Origin: Faucicola mancuniensis
GTDB taxonomy: Bacteria > Pseudomonadota > Gammaproteobacteria > Pseudomonadales > Moraxellaceae
Direction of reading: 5' to 3'
Assembly: GCF_046523945.1 (NCBI RefSeq)
Contig: NZ_CP171363.1
Location: forward strand, 2,674,028-2,738,027
DNA: 64,000 bases
The stretch's first letter is position 1. Each line of letters begins with the position of its first letter. Positions 10,301-20,104 of the stretch are shown piece by piece. A model generated the notes under the pieces. That model saw only the letters and a list, made by a program, of their open reading frames with translations, had not been told where the DNA came from and made no database searches. Position numbers and translations under genes: made by a program.

Positions 10301-12283
10301 ACTGTCTTTACCTTTGCCTGCAATGTTTAACACTAAGTTATTGGCATCAATGCTTGATGCCTCATTTTTACCTGATAGGCTATCTTGCACGCTTTTGTTG
10401 GATTGACTGCCAAGTGTGGCTTGAATGCGAGTATTGCCTACCCCAGCTAATCCTTCTTTGCTTAACTCACTTTTTTGTAAGCTATCAACAGCACCTTGTA
10501 CGCCTTTATCTAAGGTACGCAGCTTACTAAAGCCTGCAATACCCGCCATGACTTTCATTTTCTCACTGTTGGTGGTTTCACCCGCTTTCAGTAGACTATT
10601 AATGCTTTGAGCCTGATCGATTAAGCTATTAGACACACTCACGGTTAATCCGCTGGTTTTTTGGCTTTGGATATTGTGTGTTTGCGTTGTGGCAGTAGTA
10701 TTACTCACGTTTGCCGATTTGGCATTAATCACCACCGTGCCATAATTGAGATCATGCACATTGTTCGTGGTTTGGTTTTTGGCATAGACTTTACTGCCAG
10801 TTTGCTGATAATGCTCACCTGCCGTGATAATGGTGTTACCATTTTTAGTTCCGACAATGCTACCAGTATGTGACACACTGTCCGTGCTGTTTTGATTTTG
10901 GGTTCTTTGTGTGCCAATGGTGAAGCTGGCACCCCCATTGCCAAATAGCCCAGATTTTTTCTCGCCATGACTGCTACTTTGATGTTCAGTGTTAGTCGCT
11001 GCATCAATGGTGACGTTTTTTCCACCCTTGATATAGGTGCCTTGCTGACTGATTGCATCGGTTGCCGTTAAATGCACGTTGTTTTTGGCATCAATGATGA
11101 CACGGTTACCATTAATACTGCCTTTGATGGCTAAATCATTGTTATAACTGTAGTTGTCTTGGTTGGTTTTCTTACTTAACCAGTTTCTTTGGGTGGAGCG
11201 ACTAGCAGTTTCTACGTTATTGGTTTCTCGACCTTCTTTAAAGCTGATATCCCCATTGTCCGCTTTAAGATAGGTTGTCCCATCTTCACTGTGAATGGTC
11301 GCTGCCGTACCAGTAATGTTGCCGTTTTTTGAGCGGATGATGGTGTCACCTTTACTTACCACCACACTGCCAACATCTTCAGTATGCCCAGCTTTGATAT
11401 AGTTGTTGTTATCATGAATGGCGTTGGTTTGATAACCAGTGTTGACGGCATTAAAGGCGATATTGCCACTGCTAATCAGTTGGGTGCTACCACCATGGTT
11501 AATCAGCTGACTGGCATTGAAGCTCGTGTTACCTGCCACATCAATGGCTAACGTGGTCAGTGGGTTGCCTTCATTATCCACTTGACCTTTTAAGCCATCT
11601 CCCACGTAGATGCTGGCAATTTGGTCAAGCCCAGTACGCCAAGTATTACTTTTGTTTTTTGAGCTTTCTGTGTGATATGTCGTTGAGGTGTTGTTTAAAT
11701 TACCGCCCACACTCATTGACATAGCACTGTTAGCTTTGATGGTACCACCAATGTTGTTGGTGTCTTTTTTACTATTGATTTGGATAAAGTTACCTTGAAT
11801 GACACCGCCAGCATTGTTATTGACATTGTTGGCACTCACACGCAAGGCATGATGTCCCACAATGTTACCTGAATTGCTTAAATCCCCTGTGAGTTGTAGG
11901 TCAGTGTTGTAACCCGCTACTAAACTGCCATCCCCTTTGATGTCACCAACATTGGAGCGTACATAGACTTTAGGGACGAGGGCTTTTTGGGTTTGTCCAT
12001 TAGGTAATGTCATGTCTTGTTCAACCAGCCAGACAATATCGGTGGTGAGCTGTGCCACCTGAGAAGCGGTCAGGGCAATACCTGGGCGTAGGTTTAACGC
12101 ATTGGCACTGGTAATCCCATTGTCCATCAAGGCTTGGTACATGGCATCGTCACTGCGGTAGTCACCTAAGAAGCGTTTACCAGTGAGCACCATGATTTGA
12201 TCACGAATCATGTGTTGTTCATAGTAGCCATCTCCCAGGCGTTTGTGCATATTGTCCTGATTGAGCCCCAAGCGTTTCATCAT
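7331..12283 (-). CDS. TpsA/CdiA-like exoprotein, segment 4: stalk end, pretoxin region and C-terminal toxin
   Basis: A 1650-residue frame (from the first ATG) that continues the TpsA gene starting at 19006; the break from segment 3 is one extra base in the T5 run at 12426-12430. Removing it gives ...KLKKFAPKYAV then DPNNPNGYLIVTDPAFAGYK and joins in frame. Residues 1-110 are the conserved KRLGDGYYEQ-type FHA region, about 110-1000 are FHA repeats, and a DLNNRQIH motif occupies the place of VENN. The tip ends with GLRLPSGNEAGANPMWIPGG, a polymorphic-toxin-type sequence of unassigned activity. Part of the stalk (9370-10081) is duplicated at 5701-6412. The immunity gene follows at 7316. Confidence 0.85.
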   Translation of the reverse strand: MMKRLGLNQDNMHKRLGDGYYEQHMIRDQIMVLTGKRFLGDYRSDDAMYQALMDNGITSANALNLRPGIALTASQVAQLTTDIVWLVEQDMTLPNGQTQKALVPKVYVRSNVGDIKGDGSLVAGYNTDLQLTGDLSNSGNIVGHHALRVSANNVNNNAGGVIQGNFIQINSKKDTNNIGGTIKANSAMSMSVGGNLNNTSTTYHTESSKNKSNTWRTGLDQIASIYVGDGLKGQVDNEGNPLTTLAIDVAGNTSFNASQLINHGGSTQLISSGNIAFNAVNTGYQTNAIHDNNNYIKAGHTEDVGSVVVSKGDTIIRSKNGNITGTAATIHSEDGTTYLKADNGDISFKEGRETNNVETASRSTQRNWLSKKTNQDNYSYNNDLAIKGSINGNRVIIDAKNNVHLTATDAISQQGTYIKGGKNVTIDAATNTEHQSSSHGEKKSGLFGNGGASFTIGTQRTQNQNSTDSVSHTGSIVGTKNGNTIITAGEHYQQTGSKVYAKNQTTNNVHDLNYGTVVINAKSANVSNTTATTQTHNIQSQKTSGLTVSVSNSLIDQAQSINSLLKAGETTNSEKMKVMAGIAGFSKLRTLDKGVQGAVDSLQKSELSKEGLAGVGNTRIQATLGSQSNKSVQDSLSGKNEASSIDANNLVLNIAGKGKDSDFTVTGSDINLVGDLYNNVEGDVIYQAASSTGYDRTSNKSNGFGIGVYASTQNGAGITANANMAKGYGNGETTTNANSHINVGGTTYQNIGGNLVLDGAVVKGDYATGHIGGGIIATSRQDTAKYDGKQKNVGFSADVSMQGIPQNVSINGGKSNLSMDLAQVTEQTGLQYQSSDMVVDGKSSFNGAYFTTATPEANQTQFKGGLEVGDIQNHIHYHGQSISGGISAGLNANKTGLASPSISGIGYGKVGDSDTSTTYGAVTGMAGQSQVTNKTVGILNEPLRNTFNAGQLNAELNNQTQITQAFGQEAPKAVADFSQNRINAIKNDPNLTAEQKLAEIKKWDEGGIYRVALHTAVGALGGGTAESALASGAVATVAPLLDEVQAKVVNKLVEQGMSVDAAQGVANGLTSLTLAGVGASTGLDVSSTATAVNVDLNNRQIHTKEQYLAARLYQKAKEEGWKQPNGKPYTIAQIEDALRWSNAIFNGKKENASSNTAVTIPLKGDNKQDTANIKNQMYDHGLASVGNNGIGNFNAKMWKGQIKDNTIYYSMDMSQVQKPDSNLITFMKSPSAVALTKSYKYSWSDSNVRKVTINIPVSKNSNSEPKSIYANKETEYYMNNIAANNNKAIKDAGVPVISTTPIVKKQPVAVKNKVKDNSLSAEKKAHLQAEYKKVNPTYGKNKAPVKEIAKTAVNALEISVTNYIPDAANGALATGEAIVKSDEGSWGRVSQWQKPANEIAVEASEAPRAFLGTVTAVAGGVAGEVSATSKIAASAGKAEKKATIIENNISRDNDILSTDLNRATFKWSETEIRNPDVLSGILKRNDVTLKEGVNTSHIFENVLNQPVGYRANPSTYLNQNYINNQLSLFEEGGTKFMVSKNYEKYGLGQTDGTSFILPSKQADKLVEATNNDPVKLADALGIPRDMLQNNSLLRIDIPNPNQNGLRLPSGNEAGANPMWIPGGKLPNGNSEAIIDVGKLSSDKYIVTPIK

Positions 12284-12326
12284 GTAGTCGGATGATAACC
12301 AGTTTTTATAACCGGCAAACGCAGGG

Positions 12327-15300
12327 TCAGTGACGATTAGATAGCCGTTGGGGTTGTTGGGGTCGATTTTGTAGAGAGCACTGTTGGGTAAGCTGACAGC
12401 GTACTTGGGTGCGAATTTCTTGAGCTTTTTGGGTATTGATGCTTTGGTTTAGTTGGTTGATAAGGTCACTTAAGGTGGCGATATCAACTTTTTGTCCTCC
12501 TTGTTGGGCAACCACTAAGTCAGCTAGCTGTTTTTGTTGCTCAGCGGTTAGGTTGACTGGGTTGGTTTTAGTGAAGTCCTGTAAGGCTTTGATGGCGTCT
12601 TGGACCCTAGCAAGGCTTGCACGGTCAACTTGTGTGCCGTTATTGGCTGTTTTGACGACTGTTAGGAGCGTTTGTAAATTGCCAATCGCTTGGTTGACAG
12701 CTGCCACTTGTTTGGTATCAATTTGAGCTTGATTGGCTTGATTTTGATTGGCAACTGTGACCGCGGTGACATACACGCCACTAACTGGATTATTAATGTT
12801 GAGAATTTTTAAATCATAAGGAGTACCTGTTGTTTTAGGATTCAGCGGTTGAGCCATATCTAATGGGGTTGAATTAGTATTTGTACCCCATTTTCCTTTG
12901 TAACACCAATTCCCTATACTCCTCCGACAGGTTTCATAAGGGCTATAATGGGTACCATTAAAATTCTCGTAACTGTATTTGGGAGTGATAGTTGTGGCTT
13001 CAGCATCCACATTGCCTGCTTGACCATTTACTTTAATGGTACCGCCAGCAATAATTTGGCTTTTATTGGTGTTAAATTTACCCAAGTCAAATACCATGTT
13101 ACTACCCGAAACAATTCGACTCGGGTCACTAGTCACGGTGTCTTGCCCACTTAATAGCTCTGTATATTTGTAGCCATAATAATTATCATATAGCTCACCC
13201 GTTTTTAGAATTTTTAATCTATGGCGTCCGTCATTGTTATCTTCAGACGTAATTTCAACTACTTTTTCATTATAAATTGGATTACTACCATCACCTGAAA
13301 TGCTATACTCAACTATCGGATTATTTTCAAGGACCTTTAACGCTGTTTTAAAATCCGCATTGATATTATTGAGTGTTTCAGTGGCAATCTGCATCGCACC
13401 CAATGACTCAATGGTTGCCCCACGGTTGGTCACGGTGGTGGCTTTGCCAGTGGCATGATTCTCGCTGTCTAAATCACCCCCAATGTGCAACTCACCATTA
13501 CTTAAAATCTGAGCTTGACCATTAAAATCACTGTTAAATTTACCACGACGTGCCGTATTTGGGTTATTGTTTAAGGTTTTTACCCCAATGTCCAAGCGTT
13601 CACGAGCGGCAATTACTGGGGCAGAATTAAGCGTATTGCCTGGGGTGTTATTAAGCGTATCGGCTTTAATCGCTAAATGCGTGCCATAGATACGACCCTC
13701 ACTTAAATTATTCACCGCATTGCCAGCAGTAATCAAGGTGTCATTACCATTAATTAACCCATGATTGTTGATATCACCAGTGGCGTTTAATAACGTGGAG
13801 GCATTACTGACTAATTCACCGGTTTGGGTGTTGTTAATGTCTTTGGCATTGACCGTCAGTTGTTTGTCAGCAGATAACGTACCGTCATTATTTACATTGC
13901 CTTGAGTGGTGATGGTTAATTCATTGGCGAGTAATTTATCACCTTTGGCATTGGTATAGTCAACCATTTGGTTAAGTGTCAGGCGATTGCCGCTGATTTC
14001 GCCGTTGCTGATAGAACTAGCACTCAAGCTCGTCTCATTAGCTCGAATCACACCGCCAGCATTGGTAATGTTGCCCGTACTGCCTTGAGTGGTAATGGTT
14101 TTGGCTTCAATATGTCCGTTAGTGTTAGTTAGGCTTTGTCCCATCGCAACCTGGATGCCTTGATTGGCTAATAGTTGCCCTTGGATGTTATTCAAGGTTT
14201 GGGCATGAATCACTAAGTCATTACCTGCCACAATACCTTGATTGAGACTAACTTTGGTTAAATCTTGTTTGGTGTTTTGGTTATCAATACTATTGACGTT
14301 TAAAGTCATATTCTTAGTGGCACTGATAAGGCTACCGACTCCCGTGTTGGCTAAACCATTGGCGGTAATCGTGGTACTATCGCCCCACAGTTTACCGCTT
14401 TGGTTGTTGAGTGTGGCACTGGTGCCTGTGATGATTAACTGCTGATTACTGCCTATCACTCCTTGTTGATTGTTAATCTCATTGCCTGTGCTGGTGAGCG
14501 ATAAGGCATCAGTAGCATTGATTAGACCTGATTGGTTGGAGATATCGCTTGCTTGCAATACGGCTTTGCCGTTGGCTAAAATCCCCCGACCTTCGCCTTG
14601 GGTGTTTTGGTTATCTAGCAAACCAGTCGTGGTTAAGGTTAGTTGACCATCTTTATCCGCTTGTTGGATACTGCCACCTTGGTTATTTAGGCTTTGAGCA
14701 GCTATAGTCACATTATTACCAATGACTTGACCAGCATGGTTGTCCATGACGCCTTGCGTGCTTGAGTTGATATTGGTTTGCGTGCTGATCACACCTTGGT
14801 TAGTTAAGGTTTGTTGGGTTAAGTTGATATCTTTGCCCGCTTGAATATTACCGCTCGCTTGGTTAGTCAGTTTTTGGCTGCTTGCGGTAATGGCATCTTG
14901 GCTGCTGATGGTAGCATTATTGTTTAAGGTGTCACCGCCGATGTTTAATGCTTGATTGCTATAAATTAAACCAGCATTGGTATTATTGAGGGTGTCTGCG
15001 TGGATATCAGCGGTGGTATTGGCTAATAGCTGAGCTTTCGTATCATTATTTAAGGTTCGTGCATTGACGTACAATGCTTGAGCACTTTGGAGTACAGCTT
15101 TTTCACCGCTGTTGGCTAGAATGCCAGCGTTTACGGTTAAATCACCTGTGCTGGCAATGACCTGACCTTGGTTATTATTTAAACTGCCTGCGGTGACGGA
15201 AAGTTGATCGGCTTGTATACCCCCAATATCATTGTTAAGCGTACCAGACACCGTGGCAGTTAGTTTGCCATTGGATAGCAGTTTGCCCGTTTGGCTATTA

Positions 15301-15941
15301 TCAAGATTTTGGGCAATTAGCGTCGCTGTGCCAGTCCCGGCATGAATGACTTCGCCACCTTGGTTCTGGATATCGCCCGTTGCCATTAAGCTAAGATTGG
15401 TGGCATTGCCGCCTAAGTGACCTTGCTGATTGTCAATGGTACCCGTGGTTAATACAAAGTCTTGAGTGCCTGTTTGCTCAAGGGTGCCTCGTTGGTTGGA
15501 CAGTGATTGCACTTTAAGTTGGTAACTATCGGCTTGCGTTATAGCGGCATTGTGGTTAAGGGCGTTGGCGGTGAAACTGGCTTGTTGGCTAACTTTGTTT
15601 TGTGATTGACTTAAATCGATATTACCCAAGGTGTTTAATGACAGATTAACCACTTGATTACGACTGCCGTGGTAGTCGAGTGCTGAACCCGTGACTGTCA
15701 TACCCCCACTGGCAACATTGTTACCTTGGTTATGCTGTACACCAGTACTGGTGATGGTCAAGTGTTGTGGGGTGGTTGATAAGCTATTATCAGGGCTTAA
15801 TCCTGCCACCAATCGACTACTTTGGGCTTGATTAAGTTCACCGGTTTGAATTGCTAAACGACCTTGGGCGGCAATCGTTGCTGTGTTGCTCAAATTAGTT
15901 TGGTTGTTGATATGCGTATTGGCTAAACTTGAAATGCCCAC
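12327..15941 (-). CDS. TpsA/CdiA-like exoprotein, segment 3: filamentous haemagglutinin repeats
   Basis: A 1204-residue frame made mostly of short FHA repeats with a recurring LNNQxG pattern, forming the right-handed beta-helix stalk. At about residues 1010-1065 (counted from the first ATG) is a Tyr/Trp/Cys-containing insert (ETCRRSIGNWCYKGKW), then an alpha-helical stretch rich in Gln/Ala (VNQAIGNLQTLLTVV, LADLVVAQQGG). The gene is split from segment 2 by an extra C in 15937-15939 and from segment 4 at 12426-12430. Correcting each by one base restores a single frame. On its own this segment has no start or secretion signal, so it is either a decayed piece or an artefact of sequencing. Confidence 0.85.
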   Translation of the reverse strand: MGISSLANTHINNQTNLSNTATIAAQGRLAIQTGELNQAQSSRLVAGLSPDNSLSTTPQHLTITSTGVQHNQGNNVASGGMTVTGSALDYHGSRNQVVNLSLNTLGNIDLSQSQNKVSQQASFTANALNHNAAITQADSYQLKVQSLSNQRGTLEQTGTQDFVLTTGTIDNQQGHLGGNATNLSLMATGDIQNQGGEVIHAGTGTATLIAQNLDNSQTGKLLSNGKLTATVSGTLNNDIGGIQADQLSVTAGSLNNNQGQVIASTGDLTVNAGILANSGEKAVLQSAQALYVNARTLNNDTKAQLLANTTADIHADTLNNTNAGLIYSNQALNIGGDTLNNNATISSQDAITASSQKLTNQASGNIQAGKDINLTQQTLTNQGVISTQTNINSSTQGVMDNHAGQVIGNNVTIAAQSLNNQGGSIQQADKDGQLTLTTTGLLDNQNTQGEGRGILANGKAVLQASDISNQSGLINATDALSLTSTGNEINNQQGVIGSNQQLIITGTSATLNNQSGKLWGDSTTITANGLANTGVGSLISATKNMTLNVNSIDNQNTKQDLTKVSLNQGIVAGNDLVIHAQTLNNIQGQLLANQGIQVAMGQSLTNTNGHIEAKTITTQGSTGNITNAGGVIRANETSLSASSISNGEISGNRLTLNQMVDYTNAKGDKLLANELTITTQGNVNNDGTLSADKQLTVNAKDINNTQTGELVSNASTLLNATGDINNHGLINGNDTLITAGNAVNNLSEGRIYGTHLAIKADTLNNTPGNTLNSAPVIAARERLDIGVKTLNNNPNTARRGKFNSDFNGQAQILSNGELHIGGDLDSENHATGKATTVTNRGATIESLGAMQIATETLNNINADFKTALKVLENNPIVEYSISGDGSNPIYNEKVVEITSEDNNDGRHRLKILKTGELYDNYYGYKYTELLSGQDTVTSDPSRIVSGSNMVFDLGKFNTNKSQIIAGGTIKVNGQAGNVDAEATTITPKYSYENFNGTHYSPYETCRRSIGNWCYKGKWGTNTNSTPLDMAQPLNPKTTGTPYDLKILNINNPVSGVYVTAVTVANQNQANQAQIDTKQVAAVNQAIGNLQTLLTVVKTANNGTQVDRASLARVQDAIKALQDFTKTNPVNLTAEQQKQLADLVVAQQGGQKVDIATLSDLINQLNQSINTQKAQEIRTQVRCQLTQQCSLQNRPQQPQRLSNRH

Positions 15942-17910
15942 GATTGTTCAAGATTTGACTGTTAAGGTTTAAGTCCCCACGACTGGTTAGCTGAGCTGAG
16001 TTGGTGACCGCTTGAGCCGTTAGGACCAAGCTGCCATTATCACTGTAAATAACCCCGTTACCGGTATTGTTTAAATCACCCTTGAGGTTAAGTTGATTGG
16101 CTTTTACGGTTCCTGTGGTATTGCTAGCAACCACTTGACCGTCGGTATTGATTAGGGTATGTGCACTAACGGTTAAGCCATCCCCTTGAATTTGTCCTTG
16201 GCTATTATCAATATCGCCAGCAATCTGCCAGGTTTGATCGGCTAGGCTTAAGATATTGCCCTTGTCGCTGTTATTTACATTATTTGCGGTTAAACTTAAC
16301 TGACCATTACCTGCATGTTCAATACGACCCGCTTTATTTTTTAACGTTGGGGTATTGATTATGAAGTTTTGGCTATTGGTGGCAATCTGACCTTGTTGGT
16401 TGCTAATACCGCCAGCGAAATTAAAGGTTAAGTCAGCAGTACCACTTTGTCTAATTGAGCCGCGTTGGTTATTTAGCTGGTTGCCTGTTAGTTGCAGGGT
16501 TTGACCACTTAGTGTACCGTCTTGGTTATTTAGCGTGCCTTTAGCAACCAGCGTCAACTGATGGATGGCGGTAAGGCTTGCCCCTTTCGTTGATAAATCC
16601 CCTTGGCTTGCCATCTCAATATCCGCTGCTTGGGTTTTGCTGCCATTTAAGTCAGTTGGATTGCCTTGTAAGCTAGCTTTGCCGGTCGCAATATGGGTAC
16701 CACTACTGGTGAGTATACCCACTGCATTCATGGTTAGGTTGGCTGGGGTGGTGCTTAAATTGCCTTGGGTGTCAATGCCTGCGGCTAATATGCCGGTGTT
16801 GTTGACGGTTTGGGCGTGAATATTGGTGTTGCCTTGAGCGGCGATTAAACCCGTAGCCGTGTTGGTCAGACTGCCCATGGTAAGCGTATTACCTGTGGTG
16901 CCATACAGTTGCCCACTGTTGGTAAGTGTCTGGCTGGTGGTGCTGAGTTTACCACCTGCTACCACACTGCCTTTGTCATTTTTGATATCGGTCGCATGTA
17001 AGCTCGCATCACCTTGAGCCATGATATGACCATTTTGGTTGGTCAGGTTGCCTTGGCTATCAAGGTTTAAATTGCCCTCCGCTTGAATCGTGCCTTGGCT
17101 GTTGTAAACTTGGGTAGCCGTGATGGTGGCTTGTTTGCCTTGAATACTGCCTTGTTGATTGTTTAATTCACTTGTGCTAAGGCTAATATCGCCTAGGGTG
17201 GCTAAGACACCTTGTTGGTTGTTAATTTGCGGGGCGGTGAGGCTAATCCCTTGTTTGGCAACAATTTGCCCTTGTTGGTTGTTAAAACGGGTTAACTGCC
17301 AATCGAGTTTGTCAAGTTGGATACGACTGTTGATGTTGTCAATTGCTTGGGTGTTTAATCCATTAACCACAATACTACCTTGGCGTTGATTGGTAACGCT
17401 TGGGCTGGTCACTGTCATGGCACCATTGGCAGTGATGACGGCATTATTGCCTTGGTTGACTAAATTGTCCGCTTGGATATTGCCATCGGCGGTTATGGGT
17501 GCAAGCACCGGTTGATGGCTGTCCGTTGTCGGTGTGGTAGCGGTTGAGTTTGCCACTTGCTTGGTTGATCCAGTTTGTGCGGTTGATGGGGCAGTGGCTA
17601 GGGTTGGGGTAGTCGTCGCTGGGTGCTTGTCGTATAGGCTTTGACCAATGACGGCGTTGTCTTGGTTGGTTAAGTGTTGACTGGTCACATCAAGTTTACC
17701 ACTGCCGGTTTGTTCAATACGGCCTTGGTTGGCCAGGCTTGGGGTTTTTATATTGACTTGTCCGGCACTGATGAGCCCTGTGTTAGTGATTTGGCTTTGA
17801 GTAGTGGCATCGGTTTGGCCATGACTGCTAATGACGCCGCTGTTTTTAAGGGTTGGGCTGTCCAGTTTGACACTATCGGTGCCTGCTGCTAACGGTGCCT
17901 TGGTTGTCAA
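15895..17910 (-). CDS. TpsA/CdiA-like exoprotein, segment 2: filamentous haemagglutinin repeats
   Basis: A 671-residue frame of FHA repeats (LNNQQG, LTNSGQL and similar) directly following the secretion domain. The ATG at 17910 is internal and not a real start. Segment 1 leaves frame near 17890 (minus strand GTTAGCAGCAGG); deleting one base there gives TVAAGTDSVKLDSPTLKNSG in frame. The downstream end, LNNRG, joins ISSLANTHINNQTN in segment 3 if one G of the run at 15937-15939 is removed. Proline/threonine-rich spacer TQTGSTKQVANS-like text occurs near residues 95-130. Function: stalk of the exported protein. Confidence 0.85.
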   Translation of the reverse strand: MTTKAPLAAGTDSVKLDSPTLKNSGVISSHGQTDATTQSQITNTGLISAGQVNIKTPSLANQGRIEQTGSGKLDVTSQHLTNQDNAVIGQSLYDKHPATTTPTLATAPSTAQTGSTKQVANSTATTPTTDSHQPVLAPITADGNIQADNLVNQGNNAVITANGAMTVTSPSVTNQRQGSIVVNGLNTQAIDNINSRIQLDKLDWQLTRFNNQQGQIVAKQGISLTAPQINNQQGVLATLGDISLSTSELNNQQGSIQGKQATITATQVYNSQGTIQAEGNLNLDSQGNLTNQNGHIMAQGDASLHATDIKNDKGSVVAGGKLSTTSQTLTNSGQLYGTTGNTLTMGSLTNTATGLIAAQGNTNIHAQTVNNTGILAAGIDTQGNLSTTPANLTMNAVGILTSSGTHIATGKASLQGNPTDLNGSKTQAADIEMASQGDLSTKGASLTAIHQLTLVAKGTLNNQDGTLSGQTLQLTGNQLNNQRGSIRQSGTADLTFNFAGGISNQQGQIATNSQNFIINTPTLKNKAGRIEHAGNGQLSLTANNVNNSDKGNILSLADQTWQIAGDIDNSQGQIQGDGLTVSAHTLINTDGQVVASNTTGTVKANQLNLKGDLNNTGNGVIYSDNGSLVLTAQAVTNSAQLTSRGDLNLNSQILNNRGHFKFSQYAYQQPN

Positions 17911-19006
17911 TACTACCGGTGTGTTTTAGATTTACCCCTTGTTTGGCGTTCATGGAGCCGGTGTTAATGAGGTTACCTTGGTTGTCTAGCGTGAGTGTGC
18001 TACTACTGCTGATGTCACCAGCATTGGTCACCCCCATACCTTTGTCGGTACCAATCAGACGAATTCTGCCAGCATACATGCCGCCTAGGCTTGAGATGTC
18101 TAAAGCCACGCCCGTGCTTTGATTGACACCGTTGTGACTAATTTTAGTGGTGGCTGGATTGGTTTCATAGCTAACCGTGTTGTTACCCGTAATGACATCA
18201 AGCTGTTTGCTGTAAACTTTAGCGTTAAGGGCAGTGGCTTGGCTAATCAGCTGGGTATAGTCGCTTTGGCTATCATCTAAGCCTTTGCCTTCAACGGTCA
18301 TCTTACCGCTACCTATTTGAAATCCGGTTAAAGTGTCGTTGTTAAAGGTGGGTTTACCGGTGGTGAGCGTGGTACGAGCAGCGTTGATAAAACCACAGCC
18401 TGAGCAGGTGATACCCGCGGGATTGGCAATCACCAGTTCGGCTTTACTACCCGTAATTTCGGTGTAGCCAGCTAACTGGCTTGGATTACTAGAATTGACT
18501 TGGTTTAAGATGAGTTTGGCTTCACCTTTGGCAAGCCATGGGTTACCCTCTACCCAACCCGCAGTTTGGGTTTGTACATTGGTACGGCTGTTGTTAATAA
18601 TAGCCCCATGCCTACCGATATCAAATTGACTAAAGGTGTTTTTAGAAACCCCTTGGCTATTTGGGCTTTGAATGTTAATTTGGGCTAAGCCATTGGCAGT
18701 GTTTAACACCGTGGCTTGCTCATTTTTAGGAGCACCCTTATCTGCAATGATTTGGGTCTGTATCTCAGCATAGGCAACGTTTGCTACTCCTATGCTGACA
18801 AGGACAGCAGCAGTGAGACTAACCCATTTGCTATAGCAATAGTACACGACCTCATTGCTTCCATCTAGTTGGCTGTCAGCTAAAACTACCTTGTTACTAT
18901 TCGCACCTTGACTACCGGCTTTGCCTTGTGCCACAGTTTTTTCTGAGACAACAACTAATCGACCTAGGTGTTTGTTAAAGATAACACGATACAGACGGCT
19001 GTTCAT
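17873..19006 (-). CDS. TpsA/CdiA-like exoprotein, segment 1: ESPR signal peptide and TPS secretion domain
   Basis: Start chosen at ATG 19006 because TTAGGAAACC lies just upstream and the protein then begins with an extended signal peptide region, MNSRLYRVIFNKHLGRLVVV. The hydrophobic core is at about residues 61-78, with probable cleavage after VAYA (residue 80). Residues 85-330 form the TPS domain, with NPAGITCSGCGFINA (about 192-206) and NPSQLAGYTEI, the motifs read by the TpsB partner. Frame is lost near 17890. With the three one-base corrections the whole gene 19006-7331 encodes about 3890 residues. It would be exported by TpsB and act as a contact-dependent toxin or adhesin stalk. Confidence 0.9.
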   Translation of the reverse strand: MNSRLYRVIFNKHLGRLVVVSEKTVAQGKAGSQGANSNKVVLADSQLDGSNEVVYYCYSKWVSLTAAVLVSIGVANVAYAEIQTQIIADKGAPKNEQATVLNTANGLAQINIQSPNSQGVSKNTFSQFDIGRHGAIINNSRTNVQTQTAGWVEGNPWLAKGEAKLILNQVNSSNPSQLAGYTEITGSKAELVIANPAGITCSGCGFINAARTTLTTGKPTFNNDTLTGFQIGSGKMTVEGKGLDDSQSDYTQLISQATALNAKVYSKQLDVITGNNTVSYETNPATTKISHNGVNQSTGVALDISSLGGMYAGRIRLIGTDKGMGVTNAGDISSSSTLTLDNQGNLINTGSMNAKQGVNLKHTGSIDNQGTVSSRHR

Positions 19007-19241
19007 ATGGGGTTTCCTAATTTTTATCGGTATTTTAACCCCTATCCGTGTTTTTGTATAGTTTTTTAATAAATTAATAGGGTCTGCTATCGTTAAATTT
19101 AAGTTTAGTCTTTGATAAACAGTTGATGGCTTTTTCAATTTATAGTTATTTAAAATAGTAACTGGACAAAAAATAATGATAGAACAATTGGTATGGGTGG
19201 AAATAAGTCAAAACAAAAATCAGGCAGACCTAGAAAATCAA

Positions 19242-20104
19242 CAGGGCAAAATCAAACTTACCCAACAAAAGTTTTACCGAATACAACTTGCTCAAGAATA
19301 TCATGATTCCAACCACAACGCTTAACAATAGACTTAACACTACCCTTGATACCTGAAGACTTAATTAAAGACACCGAAGCCCTTCTAAACAAAGCCATAT
19401 TCTTAGTAGCTTGTTGTTCACGAATACGACAGCTATCTTCTTTAAAAGTCACATCAAGCACATAATGTAAACTATTTTCAATCGCCCAATGTCGTTTGAT
19501 AACATAATTAAGCTGTTCTGGATTAATAGATAATGAGCTAATGTAATACGCAGTTTGGGTCGTCTGTTCACCTGTTTTTTTATCATGTCTGATTCTGACA
19601 ATCTCAATGATACTGTTTAGATAGGCACTGATTGAGTGGAGGGCGGTTAGTTTGTCATCACTGTTTTGGTAGCTTTGTTTTAAGGTTTTGCCATCAATGG
19701 CGATGATGGTTAGGTCTTGTTGTTCTCTGATACTGTTTATCCAGTTGATGTAGCTGTTTAGTAATGTTTCAGCTTCAATTAGGCTTATTACTCGTTTTAT
19801 GGTTGAGGCGGATGGGATGCCGTTGTCGTAGCCCAAAAATTTTTTTAGCCATGTTTGTTTTTGTTTGCCAAATTCGCTAATTTCTTCCCAGCCTTCTGCT
19901 CCAGATAATATGCCACATAGTGTTAAAAATAGTATGTCTATTAGTCTGTGTTTGATGTTGATGTCTGTTCCTCGGTCTTCGATCTTCGATGATACTGAAA
20001 TGTTCTATAAAGCTCATGGGTTCTCCTTTTTAGAAGTATTTTATGAGTTTTTTGTCTTTTTGACAATTTGTAAACTTTATTTTATTAATTTTGATTTTGC
20101 CCTG
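19242..20104 (-). mobile_element. Internally deleted ISAs1-family element
   Basis: Inverted ends CAGGGCAAAATCAAA at 19242-19256 and the complementary end at 20090-20104 bound an 863-bp element, shorter than usual for this family. No target duplication is visible: the left flank is upstream DNA of the full-length TpsA gene and the right flank is the interior of a second TpsA gene. The element therefore marks a rearrangement junction rather than a simple insertion. Confidence 0.85.
19258..20018 (-). pseudogene. ISAs1-family (H-repeat type) transposase, frameshifted and internally deleted
   Basis: Reading from ATG 20018 the protein starts MSFIEHFSIIED, then a 7-bp tandem duplication (TCTTCGA twice on the plus strand near 19975-19990) shifts the frame. 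The following frame is DRGTDINIKHRLIDILFLTL, through AIDGKTLKQSY, to YYISSLSINPEQ and the closing HWAIENSLHYVLDVTFKED typical of ISAs1 enzymes. Between LHSISAYLN and IIEIVRIRH roughly 110 residues of the catalytic core are missing. It cannot be active. Confidence 0.85.

Noticed and set aside
19865..20104. N-terminal 80 residues of a plus-strand frame leading into the second TpsA gene
   Set aside because: This part reads antisense through the ISAs1 transposase; only from 20105 does it encode TpsA sequence, so 19865 is not a real start.
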